This document shows positions 8,284-17,152 of a DNA stretch of 64,000 nucleotides, piece after piece (position 1 is the stretch's first letter; the number at the start of each line of letters is the position of its first letter). The notes under the pieces were generated by a model. It did no database searches. It saw only the letters and a list, made by a program, of their open reading frames with translations, and was not told where the DNA came from. Where the stretch lies: positions 62,001-126,000 of the forward strand of contig CALUUI010000002.1 of NCBI GenBank assembly GCA_944323925.1, read 5' to 3'. A program made the position numbers and the translations under genes. Origin of the DNA: Candidatus Gastranaerophilales bacterium. Its GTDB lineage: Bacteria; Cyanobacteriota; Vampirovibrionia; Gastranaerophilales; Gastranaerophilaceae.

Positions 8284-8487
8284 TTAGTTATTACTTAATA
8301 CTAATCTGAATGTCGCTAAATTCTTGATTGATAACATTCTGTGCTTGTTTTGCTGTTCATGCGCTATATTAAATATTCTGATTATTCTCTGAATCTCTTC
8401 TATATCTTGTCTGGTTTCCAATTTGTAAACATTCTTAACCGGATCTACTACTACTGACATCGCTGCGTTTAATTCATGTTCTTTCAT
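8284..8487 (-). CDS. Small protein of unknown function
   Basis: A 67-residue open frame starting MKEHELNAAMSVVVDPVKN, with a likely helix DIEEIQRIIRIFNIAHEQQ in the middle. No family recognised and no membrane segment. AAGGAAAAAG lies about 9 bases upstream of the ATG, and a terminator follows the stop, both supporting a real gene. It faces the XRE gene and is divergent from the phosphohexomutase, with a 236-base AT-rich spacer. Confidence 0.55.
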   Translation of the reverse strand: MKEHELNAAMSVVVDPVKNVYKLETRQDIEEIQRIIRIFNIAHEQQNKHRMLSIKNLATFRLVLSNN

Positions 8488-8663
8488 GGGGTATCTTTTT
8501 CCTTTTTTCGTCCTTACTCTTATATAAAGTTTTTCGTTTTCTTAAAATTGCTTTTTTTTTAACAAAATGTAAACAAATATTTACAAAAGATATACGTTTT
8601 ATATATAAAACTTAATAAAATCTTTTCCTCACTGTCTTATTGGGGAATTTATAAAACTTGCCC

Positions 8664-8692
8664 TTTACCGTCAAAAATCTTTATAGTATAAT
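8664..8692 (+). promoter_or_regulatory. Promoter of the phosphohexomutase gene
   Basis: TTTACC (8664-8669), 17 bases, then a perfect TATAAT (8687-8692). Predicted transcription start near 8699, with AAGGAGAG before the ATG at 8724. This also shows that the longer frame beginning at 8658 is not the real start. Confidence 0.7.
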
Positions 8693-8723
8693 TTCCCATG
8701 GTCAGCCGAAAAGGAGAGAATAT

Positions 8724-10985
8724 ATGACAAGACAAGCATCTTGCGAGTTGGAAAATGAATTGTTTAAAAGTGTTTTTGATAAAACACCTGATTACATTAA
8801 AAACTTAAACTTAATGAACTTTGATAATAAGGATGAGTTTACATTTACGCTAAAACGTGAACATTTATACCCGTATGATGCTACAAACAATCCTGAAGGC
8901 TTGAATTTAAAAGAATGGTTTGAAGGATATGCAAAAGAAGCAAGAGTTTCCACAGCAGGAATAAGAGGACCTCAAAATATACTTTACCCGCAAGACACAA
9001 GATTTCCGATAAATTTAGTTGGAATCGTGCTTGCAACATTAGCTAAAGGACTTGTATTAAAGTCAAAATACCCTGACAAAGAAATAGTAAAACTTGCAGG
9101 CAGCGAAGTAAGATATAATTCGGCATTGTATCTTGATGCGATTGCAAGAATTCAAGCGGCTTTAAATATTCGTACGCTTACTAATCCTGAAAGAAAGACT
9201 ATGCCTATATGGTTAGCTTCTTTCTTAGCGTTCAAATTGGATTTAGCGGGGGGCGAATATATTACATCAAGTCATGGTATCTCTGTTAAGACTGCAACGA
9301 AGGATTTGAACAACCAAGGCAGTCAGTATTTACCTGATGAATCAATAGAATTTGTTGAAAAAATCCAAGAAATTTTTGATGAAACAGAGAAAAATGGTAG
9401 CTATGAAATTAAAATAGCAGCTGAAAATAATCCATTAATTGATGAATTGGTACTTGCAAAACTTAATGATGGAATAGATTTATATGTTGAGTATTTAAAA
9501 TCGGGAGTAGCAACTCATCTTGAACAGCTTAAAAAGATGAAAAACAAGATTATGGTCGAATGCGTTGGAGGATGTGCTTATAATACATTAAACAAAGTGC
9601 TTCATGCTCTTGAAATAGAGGATAAGTATGAGTGGAATAATATTTCAGAAGATCCGTTCTTCCATTCAATAGGAAAATATGACCACGATCCTAAGGGTAA
9701 CAAAGTTTTTTATGATTATTCTGTTGATGCAACGGTTGTTGCTACAAGACAAAACGGTGAAAGTTATTTCCCTGTTATTGAAACATTAAATTACCCTGAA
9801 GTACTTAAAAATTCACCATTAGGCACTATTGTTCTTATAACTGACCCTGATCACGACAGACTTACAGTTTGCCAAATTGAGGCTACCGGTAATTCTAATA
9901 CATTGGATGAACTTGGAATTTCGTACATTCAACTTGATGAAAACCGTTTATTAACTGTTTATACAGCAAACCAAGCATTTTTAATGTTAATGGAATATCG
10001 TTTAAGACAGTTAAAACATAACGGAAAATTACATAACCATCCAAGATTTATGATTAAGACAACAGCATCGGCACTTTCTTGGGATGAGTGGGGAAAACAA
10101 CACGATGTAAGAGTTGTTAATGTTCCTGTCGGGTTTAAAGAAATTGCAAACATTATGAAGAAGGTAGAGCTTCAAATCAAGCAAAATCCTGAATCAGAAG
10201 TTATCGTTGAAGATGTATTTGGAAACAAAATTAATCTTGGAGTTCAACCGAGGTTGATATTTGGCGGCGAAGAATCCGGCGGGATGATTATGGGGGCTGA
10301 AGAATTAATCGAGTCATTAACCGGCAGAAAAGCTATTGCTATGAGAGAAAAAAGTGCAACTGAAGCTATCATTGTTGCTTCTTGCTTAGCGGCTAAACTC
10401 GAAGAAGATAATGAAACTTTATCTCAATATCTTGAACATATTTTTGAAGCTGAAGAAATTAAATCAATTTACGATGTAAGAGAAGACATTTCATACTACA
10501 ATGAATCCGAACCGGATATTGAAAAGCTAAAAGCTGCTAAAGTTGAAGGTGAAAAGCAAAGAACAAAGAATGATTTGTTCTATTTATCACTTGCAATAGG
10601 ATATAAAGAGGGTATTATCAGTTTAGAAAATATCAAAGAAGTTTTAAACGATGCGTTTTTAACACTTGAGTTTGATAATCTTAAATCAATAAAATTTGTC
10701 GGTGACGGAACATATTTAGAATTTACCGACAAGTATGTTGAAATCCGTCCATCCGGTACTGATGCAAAGACAAAAGCATATGCTGGCGGTGACAACCTTG
10801 AAAATATAACTAAGTATGCTAAGACTCTTGGAAATTACTCTGGTGAAAGAACTATATTACACAAAAAATATATTCCTGAAGAGTTTTATGAAACCTCGAA
10901 GGAAAAAGCTATGGAATACTATCTGAGATTTGTTGAAAAAGGTGCTAATAACGAACCTTTTGAAATTCCTCAGTATAATTTCTAA
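8724..10985 (+). CDS. Alpha-D-phosphohexomutase (phosphoglucomutase/phosphomannomutase family)
   Basis: Moves phosphate between C1 and C6 of a hexose. Four signatures are present: phosphoserine loop ITSSHGIS near residue 182, metal loop TDPDHDRL near 373, sugar loop GGEESGG near 513 and phosphate loop RPSGTDAK near 674. At 753 residues it is longer than classic PGM/PMM (about 450-580), with insertions between domains. The start at 8724 is chosen because of AAGGAGAG and a promoter at 8664. Glucose versus mannose specificity cannot be decided here. A terminator follows. Confidence 0.87.
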   Translation: MTRQASCELENELFKSVFDKTPDYIKNLNLMNFDNKDEFTFTLKREHLYPYDATNNPEGLNLKEWFEGYAKEARVSTAGIRGPQNILYPQDTRFPINLVGIVLATLAKGLVLKSKYPDKEIVKLAGSEVRYNSALYLDAIARIQAALNIRTLTNPERKTMPIWLASFLAFKLDLAGGEYITSSHGISVKTATKDLNNQGSQYLPDESIEFVEKIQEIFDETEKNGSYEIKIAAENNPLIDELVLAKLNDGIDLYVEYLKSGVATHLEQLKKMKNKIMVECVGGCAYNTLNKVLHALEIEDKYEWNNISEDPFFHSIGKYDHDPKGNKVFYDYSVDATVVATRQNGESYFPVIETLNYPEVLKNSPLGTIVLITDPDHDRLTVCQIEATGNSNTLDELGISYIQLDENRLLTVYTANQAFLMLMEYRLRQLKHNGKLHNHPRFMIKTTASALSWDEWGKQHDVRVVNVPVGFKEIANIMKKVELQIKQNPESEVIVEDVFGNKINLGVQPRLIFGGEESGGMIMGAEELIESLTGRKAIAMREKSATEAIIVASCLAAKLEEDNETLSQYLEHIFEAEEIKSIYDVREDISYYNESEPDIEKLKAAKVEGEKQRTKNDLFYLSLAIGYKEGIISLENIKEVLNDAFLTLEFDNLKSIKFVGDGTYLEFTDKYVEIRPSGTDAKTKAYAGGDNLENITKYAKTLGNYSGERTILHKKYIPEEFYETSKEKAMEYYLRFVEKGANNEPFEIPQYNF

Positions 10986-11012
10986 AAAAGACTTTATTAG
11001 GAGTTTATAGTT

Positions 11013-11049
11013 ACTGTCGGAAATTTTTTTTCGACAGTTTTCTTTTTTT
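11013..11049 (+). terminator. Terminator of the phosphohexomutase gene
   Basis: ACTGTCG at 11013-11019 pairs with CGACAGT at 11032-11038, followed by TTTTC and a further run of T. The facing formyltransferase gene ends within this T tract. Confidence 0.85.
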
Positions 11050-12017
11050 TAATAACACATTTCCGGTTTAATTATTTTTTTGTTTTTTAAACATTTCAAG
11101 AATAATTTTGTTAAAAACTCTTTTTTATAGAGTTTCAAGCCTTCAAATTTAATCAACTTGTCATCACCGCATACAACTGTCATGCCAAGATTTTCAGGGG
11201 AAATTTCCACAACTGAAGCCGGAGTATGATAATCGGTATTGTTATCTAAAATATATGTTCTATGCGGATCCGGTGATAAAAATTCTTTACCGGAGCCGAA
11301 AAATGTCTTACCCCAAGGATGAATAGCTCGTATATTTGCGTAAACTTCCTCAGATGATTTTCTGAAATCAAGCATTACTTCCATATCTTTTGAAGAATAA
11401 TAAGTAGCTCTTTCCTCTATTTGTGTAAGCGGGATAATTACGTCCTCTTGAAGTTTATTTAACAGCTCAAATACTGCCCCTCTTGCAACAAGCACTGTAC
11501 GTTTTTTAAGGCTTTCTCCCGTATCATCGGGCAGAACTTCTACCCCTCTTTGAAAGAGTATTGCACCCGTATCATAGTTTTCATCAACCAAGTGCAGGCT
11601 TATTCCGCTTAAATCCTCTCTGTGCTTTATTACTTGATAATAAGGATTAGCCCCGCGATACAGCGGAAGTAAAGACGGATGAGCGTTTATTACACCCAAT
11701 CGTGGGATGGTGAATATTTCCATTCGTATTTTTTCACTCCAGGAGCCTACCAATATTACATCAGGATTTAATTTTAATACGGCTTTTTTAAACTCTTTAC
11801 TGTTTATACTTCTTGCTTTTATTTCAGGTAAATTGTAACTTTTTATATATGAATAATCCAAAGACGGAATTATACTATCTCTAATCCTTCTAACAAGCGG
11901 ATTATAGTTTTTTCTATCACCTCTTAATACTCCAACTATTTCACATTTCGCATCAAGTGTTCCTGCTATTAAGTTGGTAAACATTTCTCCATATCCGACT
12001 ATTATCACTTTTAACAT
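11049..12017 (-). CDS. Formyltransferase-fold protein (methionyl-tRNA formyltransferase-like)
   Basis: Probably transfers a formyl group from 10-formyl-tetrahydrofolate. Catalytic N111, H113 (INAHPSLLP) and D149 (ENYDTG) are all present. A C-terminal domain contains RAIHPWGKTFFG, like the tRNA-binding part of Fmt. The N-terminus (VIIVGYGEMFTNLI) lacks the usual GTPxF start of Fmt. It may therefore be a sugar-nucleotide or other formyltransferase rather than Fmt. It overlaps ribF by 7 bases, making a flavin/folate pair. Symbol withheld because a separate true fmt may exist elsewhere. Confidence 0.8.
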   Translation of the reverse strand: MLKVIIVGYGEMFTNLIAGTLDAKCEIVGVLRGDRKNYNPLVRRIRDSIIPSLDYSYIKSYNLPEIKARSINSKEFKKAVLKLNPDVILVGSWSEKIRMEIFTIPRLGVINAHPSLLPLYRGANPYYQVIKHREDLSGISLHLVDENYDTGAILFQRGVEVLPDDTGESLKKRTVLVARGAVFELLNKLQEDVIIPLTQIEERATYYSSKDMEVMLDFRKSSEEVYANIRAIHPWGKTFFGSGKEFLSPDPHRTYILDNNTDYHTPASVVEISPENLGMTVVCGDDKLIKFEGLKLYKKEFLTKLFLKCLKNKKIIKPEMCY

Positions 12018-12901
12018 AGTGCTATATCCTTTTCTATTTGTGCTTTTAACTCATCTAATGAATTAAATTTCTTTTCAGGACGAATTTGAGCTTCAATATT
12101 TATTTTAATTATTCTTCCGTAAATATCATTATGAAAATTAAGAATATGAACCTCTACAACAGGAATATTATTACTGTCATCAATAGTTGGTTTTATACCA
12201 AAATTCATCATGCCTGAATATGTTTTTTTATCAAGTTCTACTTTTACTTTATAAACACCATAAGGTATTTTAACTAATTTATCGGGATAAATAATATTCG
12301 CAGTCGGAAAACCTAGTTTTCTACCTAATTGCCTGCCATATATCACTTCACCCTCTATAGAAAAACAATGTCCTAAAAACTCATTTGCACTTCTTATATC
12401 ACCTTTTTTTAATTTTTCACGTATTGCTGTAGATGAAATTATTTCACCATTTAATTTTTCAGGCTCTATACAATAATATTCATACCCATATTTTATAGCA
12501 CTTTCTTTTAAATACTGAGATGTACCCAAACGGGATTTGCCAAATGTATGATTAAACCCAGTTGTTATTGCTTTAGGATTGAATTTTTCACACAATAGCT
12601 TTAAATACTCTTCTCGAGTCGTGTTCATAATACTTTCATTAAAATCTAATGAAAAAATATAATCCACTCCAAACTCTTTTATTAATTCATCTCTGTCTTT
12701 TATAGTAGATATATATTCAACATTTTTGCCTGCACATTCGGCAGGATGATTGTTAAATGTTATAATAGCAGATTTACAATTATATTTTTTTGCCAGATTA
12801 ACTGTATTTAAAATAACACTCTTATGAGCCCTGTGTACTCCATCAAAAAAACCGAGACCTATTGATAAATTTTTATAATCGTCATCTATTAATTCAAACA
12901 T
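12011..12901 (-). CDS. ribF: Bifunctional riboflavin kinase / FAD synthetase
   Basis: Makes FMN, then FAD, from riboflavin. The N-terminal nucleotidyltransferase has GFFDGVHRAHKSVI (about residues 17-30) and ISSTAIREKLKKGDI (about 151-165). The C-terminal kinase has GRQLGRKLGFPTANI (about 189-203) and the EVHILNF segment. The 296-residue length is normal. It is read with the downstream formyltransferase. The 153-base spacer to the divergent glycosyltransferase holds both promoters. Confidence 0.94.
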   Translation of the reverse strand: MFELIDDDYKNLSIGLGFFDGVHRAHKSVILNTVNLAKKYNCKSAIITFNNHPAECAGKNVEYISTIKDRDELIKEFGVDYIFSLDFNESIMNTTREEYLKLLCEKFNPKAITTGFNHTFGKSRLGTSQYLKESAIKYGYEYYCIEPEKLNGEIISSTAIREKLKKGDIRSANEFLGHCFSIEGEVIYGRQLGRKLGFPTANIIYPDKLVKIPYGVYKVKVELDKKTYSGMMNFGIKPTIDDSNNIPVVEVHILNFHNDIYGRIIKINIEAQIRPEKKFNSLDELKAQIEKDIALC

Positions 12902-13027
12902 AATTTAATTTTATCAGTCAAAATAACTATGGTAAAGATGTTAAAATAAAATATCAAAAATAAATATTTAAAACTATTAAACGCTTAAAGAAATTTAACA
13001 AAAATACTAATTTAACTATATTTCTGC

Positions 13028-13033
13028 TATACT
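13028..13033 (+). promoter_or_regulatory. -10 box of the glycosyltransferase gene
   Basis: TATACT lies 21 bases before the ATG, and GGGGAAG provides the ribosome site. A clear -35 is not visible (TTTAAC-like sequence upstream with short spacing). Confidence 0.45.
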
Positions 13034-13054
13034 ATCGTTATAAATGGGGAAGTC

Positions 13055-14416
13055 ATGAGAGAAAGAATACTCTTATTAACAATAGTAGGATTTTTAAGCG
13101 TCTTTTTATATGTATTCCAATACCACGTCAATACGGTAATTGGTTTCATAATCTTGTGCGGGTTTATGGTTGTATACGGAATCTATATGAATCTTGCGAC
13201 AAAACATAAGAAACGTAAACTCCAAAAACAGCCTGCTGTTATTAACGAAAATTACAAACCTTTTATCACTATACTAATTCCTGCACATAATGAAGAAGGA
13301 GTTATAGCAAATACGGTTGAAAATATACTTAACTTAAATTATAAAAATTTTGAAATAATAGTAATAGATGACAGAAGTTGTGATAATACCCCAATTGTAA
13401 TAAAACAACTTGAAGAAAAATATGAAAAAGTACATGCCCTAATACGTCCTCAAGATGCATACCCCGGAAAATCAGCAGTATTAAATGATGCACTTAAATT
13501 ATCAAAAGGTGAAGCAATACTTGTATTTGATGCCGATGCGACGGTTGACAGCGATTTTTTGGATAAACTTCTTCCTGAATTAGAACCTGCAGATGTAGGT
13601 GCTGTTCAAGCAAGAAAAGTTATAAGAAATAAAGATGTAAATATTCTTACTCGTTGTCAAAATAATGAATATACGTTTGATTGTAACCTTCAAACAGGCA
13701 GAGATTCTGTTAAAGGAGCTGTTGAATTAAGAGGAAATGGTGAATTAATAAAACGTCAAGCACTTGAAGATATTGGCGGATGGAATAATGATACAATAAC
13801 AGACGATTTAGACATGTCTACAAGACTTCATATTAAGGGCTGGGACGTTAGATTTTGCCAAGATGCCATTGTTTACGAAGAAGGCGTTGTATATCTTATT
13901 CCGTTATTTAGACAACGCAGGAGATGGCTGGAAGGTAGTATCAGAAGATATTTAGAATATTTCTGGGACGCTTTTAATTCTAAAAAAATGTCACTTAAAG
14001 CACAAACTGATATGTTTATTTTCATTCTTCAATTCATAATGCCATTTTGGTTTATTTTAGAAGTATTATTCAGAACTGTTAAATTCCTTATGGGCAAAGT
14101 TGGTCCAAATGAGTTTTTATCTTCTGTTATTATTGCTATAGTAATGGCATTTGGTTTCTTTACAGCCATAAGATATAGTTTAAGAAGATATGATAATTGC
14201 CCGAGATTAAAATCAATCAAAGAGGCTTTTGAAACAACAGTTTATATGTTGATAATATGGTTTCCGATGGTATTGTTCATCTTAGGCAAAATTGTATTCC
14301 TTAAAAAAGATATGAAATGGGGCAAAACTGCTCACGGACTTGTTATGGAAAAGGAACAAAAATTGTTGGAAAAATTAAAACGAAAACTTAATAAAAAAGA
14401 ATTACAAAAAGTATAA
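13055..14416 (+). CDS. Membrane-bound processive family 2 glycosyltransferase
   Basis: Likely polymerises or adds sugars at the inner membrane. Two N-terminal membrane helices (about 5-45) are followed by a GT-A domain with IDDRSCD (D105/D106), DADAT (D159/D161), TDDLDMSTR (about 249-257) and RQRRRW (about 287-292), the D,D,D,QxxRW pattern of NodC/IcaA/BcsA-type enzymes. C-terminal membrane helices span about 320-430. Product polymer unknown. GGGGAAG precedes the ATG. It lies upstream of apt and deoB, but no functional link is evident. Confidence 0.87.
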   Translation: MRERILLLTIVGFLSVFLYVFQYHVNTVIGFIILCGFMVVYGIYMNLATKHKKRKLQKQPAVINENYKPFITILIPAHNEEGVIANTVENILNLNYKNFEIIVIDDRSCDNTPIVIKQLEEKYEKVHALIRPQDAYPGKSAVLNDALKLSKGEAILVFDADATVDSDFLDKLLPELEPADVGAVQARKVIRNKDVNILTRCQNNEYTFDCNLQTGRDSVKGAVELRGNGELIKRQALEDIGGWNNDTITDDLDMSTRLHIKGWDVRFCQDAIVYEEGVVYLIPLFRQRRRWLEGSIRRYLEYFWDAFNSKKMSLKAQTDMFIFILQFIMPFWFILEVLFRTVKFLMGKVGPNEFLSSVIIAIVMAFGFFTAIRYSLRRYDNCPRLKSIKEAFETTVYMLIIWFPMVLFILGKIVFLKKDMKWGKTAHGLVMEKEQKLLEKLKRKLNKKELQKV

Positions 14417-14450
14417 AATACAAAAAAATAAAATAATAAGAGGTAAAAAC

Positions 14451-14975
14451 ATGTTAACATCTTTAAAAGAAAAAATAAGAACAGTCCCCGATTTCCCCAA
14501 AAAAGGTATTATGTTTTTGGATATTACAACAGCTGTAAAGGATCCTGAAACACTTAATAAAATGATAGATTTTTTATATGAAAATTACAAAGATAAAGAA
14601 ATTGACTATGTAGCAGGTATTGAATCAAGAGGTTTTATATTTGGTGCTCCTTTGGCTTGTAAGTTAAATGCAGGATTTATTCCTGTTAGAAAACCTAACA
14701 AATTACCTGCTAAAACTGTCAGTGAAACTTACGCACTTGAATACGGAACTGACTCAATCGAAATCCATGAGGATGCGATAGAAAAAAGTAAAAAAGTACT
14801 TATTATTGATGATTTATTAGCAACCGGTGGTACAGCAGCTGCAGCTTGTAACTTATTTAAAAAAGTAGGCGGAGATGTTGCAGGTGTTGCTTTTATTATT
14901 GAGATAGAAGAACTTAAAGGTAGAGAAAAAATAGAAAAAACCGGTGTTGAAGTTATCTCAATGTTAAAATTCTAA
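14451..14975 (+). CDS. apt: Adenine phosphoribosyltransferase
   Basis: Salvages adenine with PRPP to AMP. KIRTVPDFPKKGIMFLDIT at the N-terminus and the PRPP-binding VLIIDDLLATGGTAAA (about 121-136) are family hallmarks, as is IESRGFIFGAPLA. Length 174 is normal. It has an AGAGG ribosome site, lies 34 bases after the glycosyltransferase and 22 before deoB, and is probably cotranscribed with deoB as a purine salvage pair. Confidence 0.96.
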   Translation: MLTSLKEKIRTVPDFPKKGIMFLDITTAVKDPETLNKMIDFLYENYKDKEIDYVAGIESRGFIFGAPLACKLNAGFIPVRKPNKLPAKTVSETYALEYGTDSIEIHEDAIEKSKKVLIIDDLLATGGTAAAACNLFKKVGGDVAGVAFIIEIEELKGREKIEKTGVEVISMLKF

Positions 14976-14997
14976 GATTTTATAAGGAGTCTAAGAA

Positions 14998-16176
14998 ATG
15001 AAAAGAGTTATAATAGCCGTAATTGACTCTATGGGAATAGGCGCAATGCCTGATTGTAAAGAGTACGGTGATATTCCTGAGTGTAATACGTTAAAAAACG
15101 TGTGTAGAGTAAATAATGGGCTTAATCTTCCTGTAATGGAGAGTTTAGGGTTAGGCAATCTTTGTGAACTTCAAGGTGTTAAGCCTGTAGAAAACCAGCT
15201 TGGAATAACTGCTGTATTAAAAGAAGAATCAAAGGGAAAAGATACAACAACAGGTCACTGGGAAATAGCAGGACTTGTTTCTGAAAAGAAATTTGAAACA
15301 TTCCCAAACGGTTTTCCAAAAGAACTTATTGATGAATTTGTAAAACAAACAAATTGCGGCGGAGTTCTTGCTAATATTCCTGCAAGCGGTACTGTTATTA
15401 TTGAACAGCTTAATGATGAGCACCATAAAACCAAATATCCGATTGTTTATACAAGCGCAGACAGCGTTTTCCAAATAGCTGTAGATACTGATTTAATACC
15501 ATTAGAAACACTTTATGATTGGTGTAAAACAGCAAGAAAGATTCTTGATGAAATGGGATATTTTGTTGCAAGAGTAATTGCAAGACCTTATAAAATTATT
15601 GACGGAAAACCAACCAGAATAAGTGCTGATAGACGTGATTATTCAATGGTGCCGCCAAAAGATACTATACTTAATACTGTTAAAAAACTAGGTGCAAGCG
15701 TTGTTGGTATCGGGAAAATTGAAGATATTTTTGCTAAATCAGGAATTACTCACGCTGTTCATACTTCTTCAAATAAAGAAGGACTTGAACTTACACTAAA
15801 AGCTATAAAGAATGAACTTGAACTTGATAAAATAGCTTATCCTGATACTAATATAACCAATAATGATATTGGTATAATTTTTACAAATCTGGTTGATACA
15901 GATATGCTATACGGTCATAGAAATGATTACAAAGGTTATGGTAAGGCTATTGAAGAAATAGATACTTATCTTGATAAAATAATAAAATCACTTACTGACG
16001 ATGATATGCTAATTATAACAGCAGACCACGGTTGTGACCCGACTGTTCCGGGAACCGATCATACAAGAGAAAAAGTTCCTGTATTAATATACAAAAAAGG
16101 TATTAAACCATACAACTTCGGTGAAATGACCGGATTCAAATTTATTACTGCTGCTATAGCTTTTCATCTATTGTAA
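14998..16176 (+). CDS. deoB: Phosphopentomutase
   Basis: Interconverts (deoxy)ribose 1- and 5-phosphate in nucleoside salvage. Alkaline-phosphatase fold: DSMGIGAMPD at residues 9-18 (metal), KDTTTGHWE near 80-88 with the phosphorylated threonine, DTDMLYGHRND and ITADHGCDPT, GTDHTRE for the two metal sites. The 392-residue length is normal. AAGGAG precedes the ATG. With apt and the cdd gene it outlines nucleoside recycling. Confidence 0.96.
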   Translation: MKRVIIAVIDSMGIGAMPDCKEYGDIPECNTLKNVCRVNNGLNLPVMESLGLGNLCELQGVKPVENQLGITAVLKEESKGKDTTTGHWEIAGLVSEKKFETFPNGFPKELIDEFVKQTNCGGVLANIPASGTVIIEQLNDEHHKTKYPIVYTSADSVFQIAVDTDLIPLETLYDWCKTARKILDEMGYFVARVIARPYKIIDGKPTRISADRRDYSMVPPKDTILNTVKKLGASVVGIGKIEDIFAKSGITHAVHTSSNKEGLELTLKAIKNELELDKIAYPDTNITNNDIGIIFTNLVDTDMLYGHRNDYKGYGKAIEEIDTYLDKIIKSLTDDDMLIITADHGCDPTVPGTDHTREKVPVLIYKKGIKPYNFGEMTGFKFITAAIAFHLL

Positions 16177-16199
16177 TTTTATTTTGTGTTCTTTATAAT
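16171..16199 (+). promoter_or_regulatory. Promoter of the ferredoxin gene
   Basis: TTGTAA (16171-16176, overlapping the deoB stop codon), exactly 17 bases, then TATAAT (16194-16199). The predicted leader is about 40 bases, ending in AAAAGGAG before the ATG at 16246. Confidence 0.8.
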
Positions 16200-16245
16200 A
16201 TTATTGGTTAAAAACCAATGTAAAAATTTTAAAAGGAGAACTAAA

Positions 16246-16422
16246 ATGAACGTAAAAGTTAATGATTCTTGTATAGGTTGTGGCGCATGCGAATCTATTT
16301 GCGATGCAGTATTCAGCGTTGAAGATGTTGCAAAAGTTAATGAAGCAGCTATCGCTGGTAATGAAGATTGCGTTAAAGAAGCAGCAGATTCTTGCCCTGT
16401 TTCAGCTATAGAAGTTGAATAG
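16246..16422 (+). CDS. Small ferredoxin, single [4Fe-4S] type
   Basis: A 58-residue electron carrier. Cluster ligands are C9, C12, C15 (CIGCGAC) and C50 followed by proline. C19 and C42 could form the disulfide seen in single-cluster ferredoxins where the second cluster was lost. The start is set by AAAAGGAG and the upstream promoter; the longer frame from 16186 runs through the promoter. It is monocistronic with its own terminator. Likely partners are anaerobic oxidoreductases not in this window. Confidence 0.92.
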   Translation: MNVKVNDSCIGCGACESICDAVFSVEDVAKVNEAAIAGNEDCVKEAADSCPVSAIEVE

Positions 16423-16444
16423 TTTTAGATATTAAAACGAAAAT

Positions 16445-16477
16445 GACCTTTTGTAGTTAATACAAAAGGTCGTTTTT
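16445..16477 (+). terminator. Terminator of the ferredoxin gene
   Basis: GACCTTTTGTA (16445-16455) pairs perfectly with TACAAAAGGTC (16461-16471) around GTTAA, followed by GTTTTTT. Confidence 0.9.
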
Positions 16478-16833
16478 TATGTTATGAACCGCATTAATGA
16501 TTTAAAAAAACCTTTAAATCCCTTTTCTTCAGGTAAAACAGTTTCAGGAAAAAATTGTTCATAACTGTTTATTATATTAACAGGAAGTGATTTTCCTAAA
16601 CGTAAAATATCGGCTATAGATTTCAAGTATAAATCCTGTTCCTCTTTATATTCATTATCACGTTTTCTAATATCTTCGTCTGCCTCATAGTAAATTAGAG
16701 CATGATATGCCGCTAAAATACTTTTATCCCTCTCACCTTTAGGAAATCTTAATAAAGCCTCTCTTGTTATTCTTCTGCCAGCAAGTACTTCGTCTATTAA
16801 TCTTGCACATAATCGTCTGTTTTCCGCACTCAT
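16477..16833 (-). CDS. Conserved-looking protein of unknown function
   Basis: A 118-residue soluble, charged protein, mainly helical by eye (SAENRRLCARLIDEVLAGRR; a long acidic stretch EDIRKRDNEYKEEQD). No family recognised, no signal peptide. It begins one base after the stop of the lipoprotein gene, so the two are translationally coupled and probably act together. It faces the ferredoxin gene across a terminator. Confidence 0.7.
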   Translation of the reverse strand: MSAENRRLCARLIDEVLAGRRITREALLRFPKGERDKSILAAYHALIYYEADEDIRKRDNEYKEEQDLYLKSIADILRLGKSLPVNIINSYEQFFPETVLPEEKGFKGFFKSLMRFIT

Positions 16834-16834
16834 A

Positions 16835-17059
16835 TTAATATTTTATATCAAAATTTGTTCCAAATGGAATATCATAATTAACCTTTTGTCCGTCTGATAA
16901 ATCTATAACACCTGGCGGAAGTTTTTTTTCTTGCTTATTTAGATTTTGAAATTTGCGTTGATAATTAACCAACTTACCATCATCAACTTTAACACAGGCA
17001 GTTAGTAAAAAAGAAAGACCAATACAAAAAACACATATTAGGATTGTTAATCTATTCAT
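16835..17059 (-). CDS. Small lipoprotein of unknown function
   Basis: A 74-residue protein with a lipoprotein signal: MNRLTILICVFCIGLSFLL then a TAC lipobox. The mature part is only about 50 residues and ends PFGTNFDIKY. The open frame extends to a TTG at 17107, but that codon overlaps the -35 box, and GAGGTG sits 6 bases before the ATG at 17059. The downstream gene is coupled. Function unknown; likely anchored in a membrane facing the periplasm. Confidence 0.75.
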   Translation of the reverse strand: MNRLTILICVFCIGLSFLLTACVKVDDGKLVNYQRKFQNLNKQEKKLPPGVIDLSDGQKVNYDIPFGTNFDIKY

Positions 17060-17078
17060 AATTAACACCTCTATATAC

Positions 17079-17107
17079 ATTATACACTGTGTTATATACT
17101 TTTTCAA
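17079..17107 (-). promoter_or_regulatory. Sigma-70-type promoter of the lipoprotein operon
   Basis: On the minus strand TTGAAA (17107-17102), 17 bases, then a perfect TATAAT (17084-17079). This fixes the translation start of the lipoprotein at 17059. Confidence 0.85.
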
Positions 17108-17152
17108 TCCTATAGAATTACTATATTTGCAAACAAAGTAGTAATATGTAAT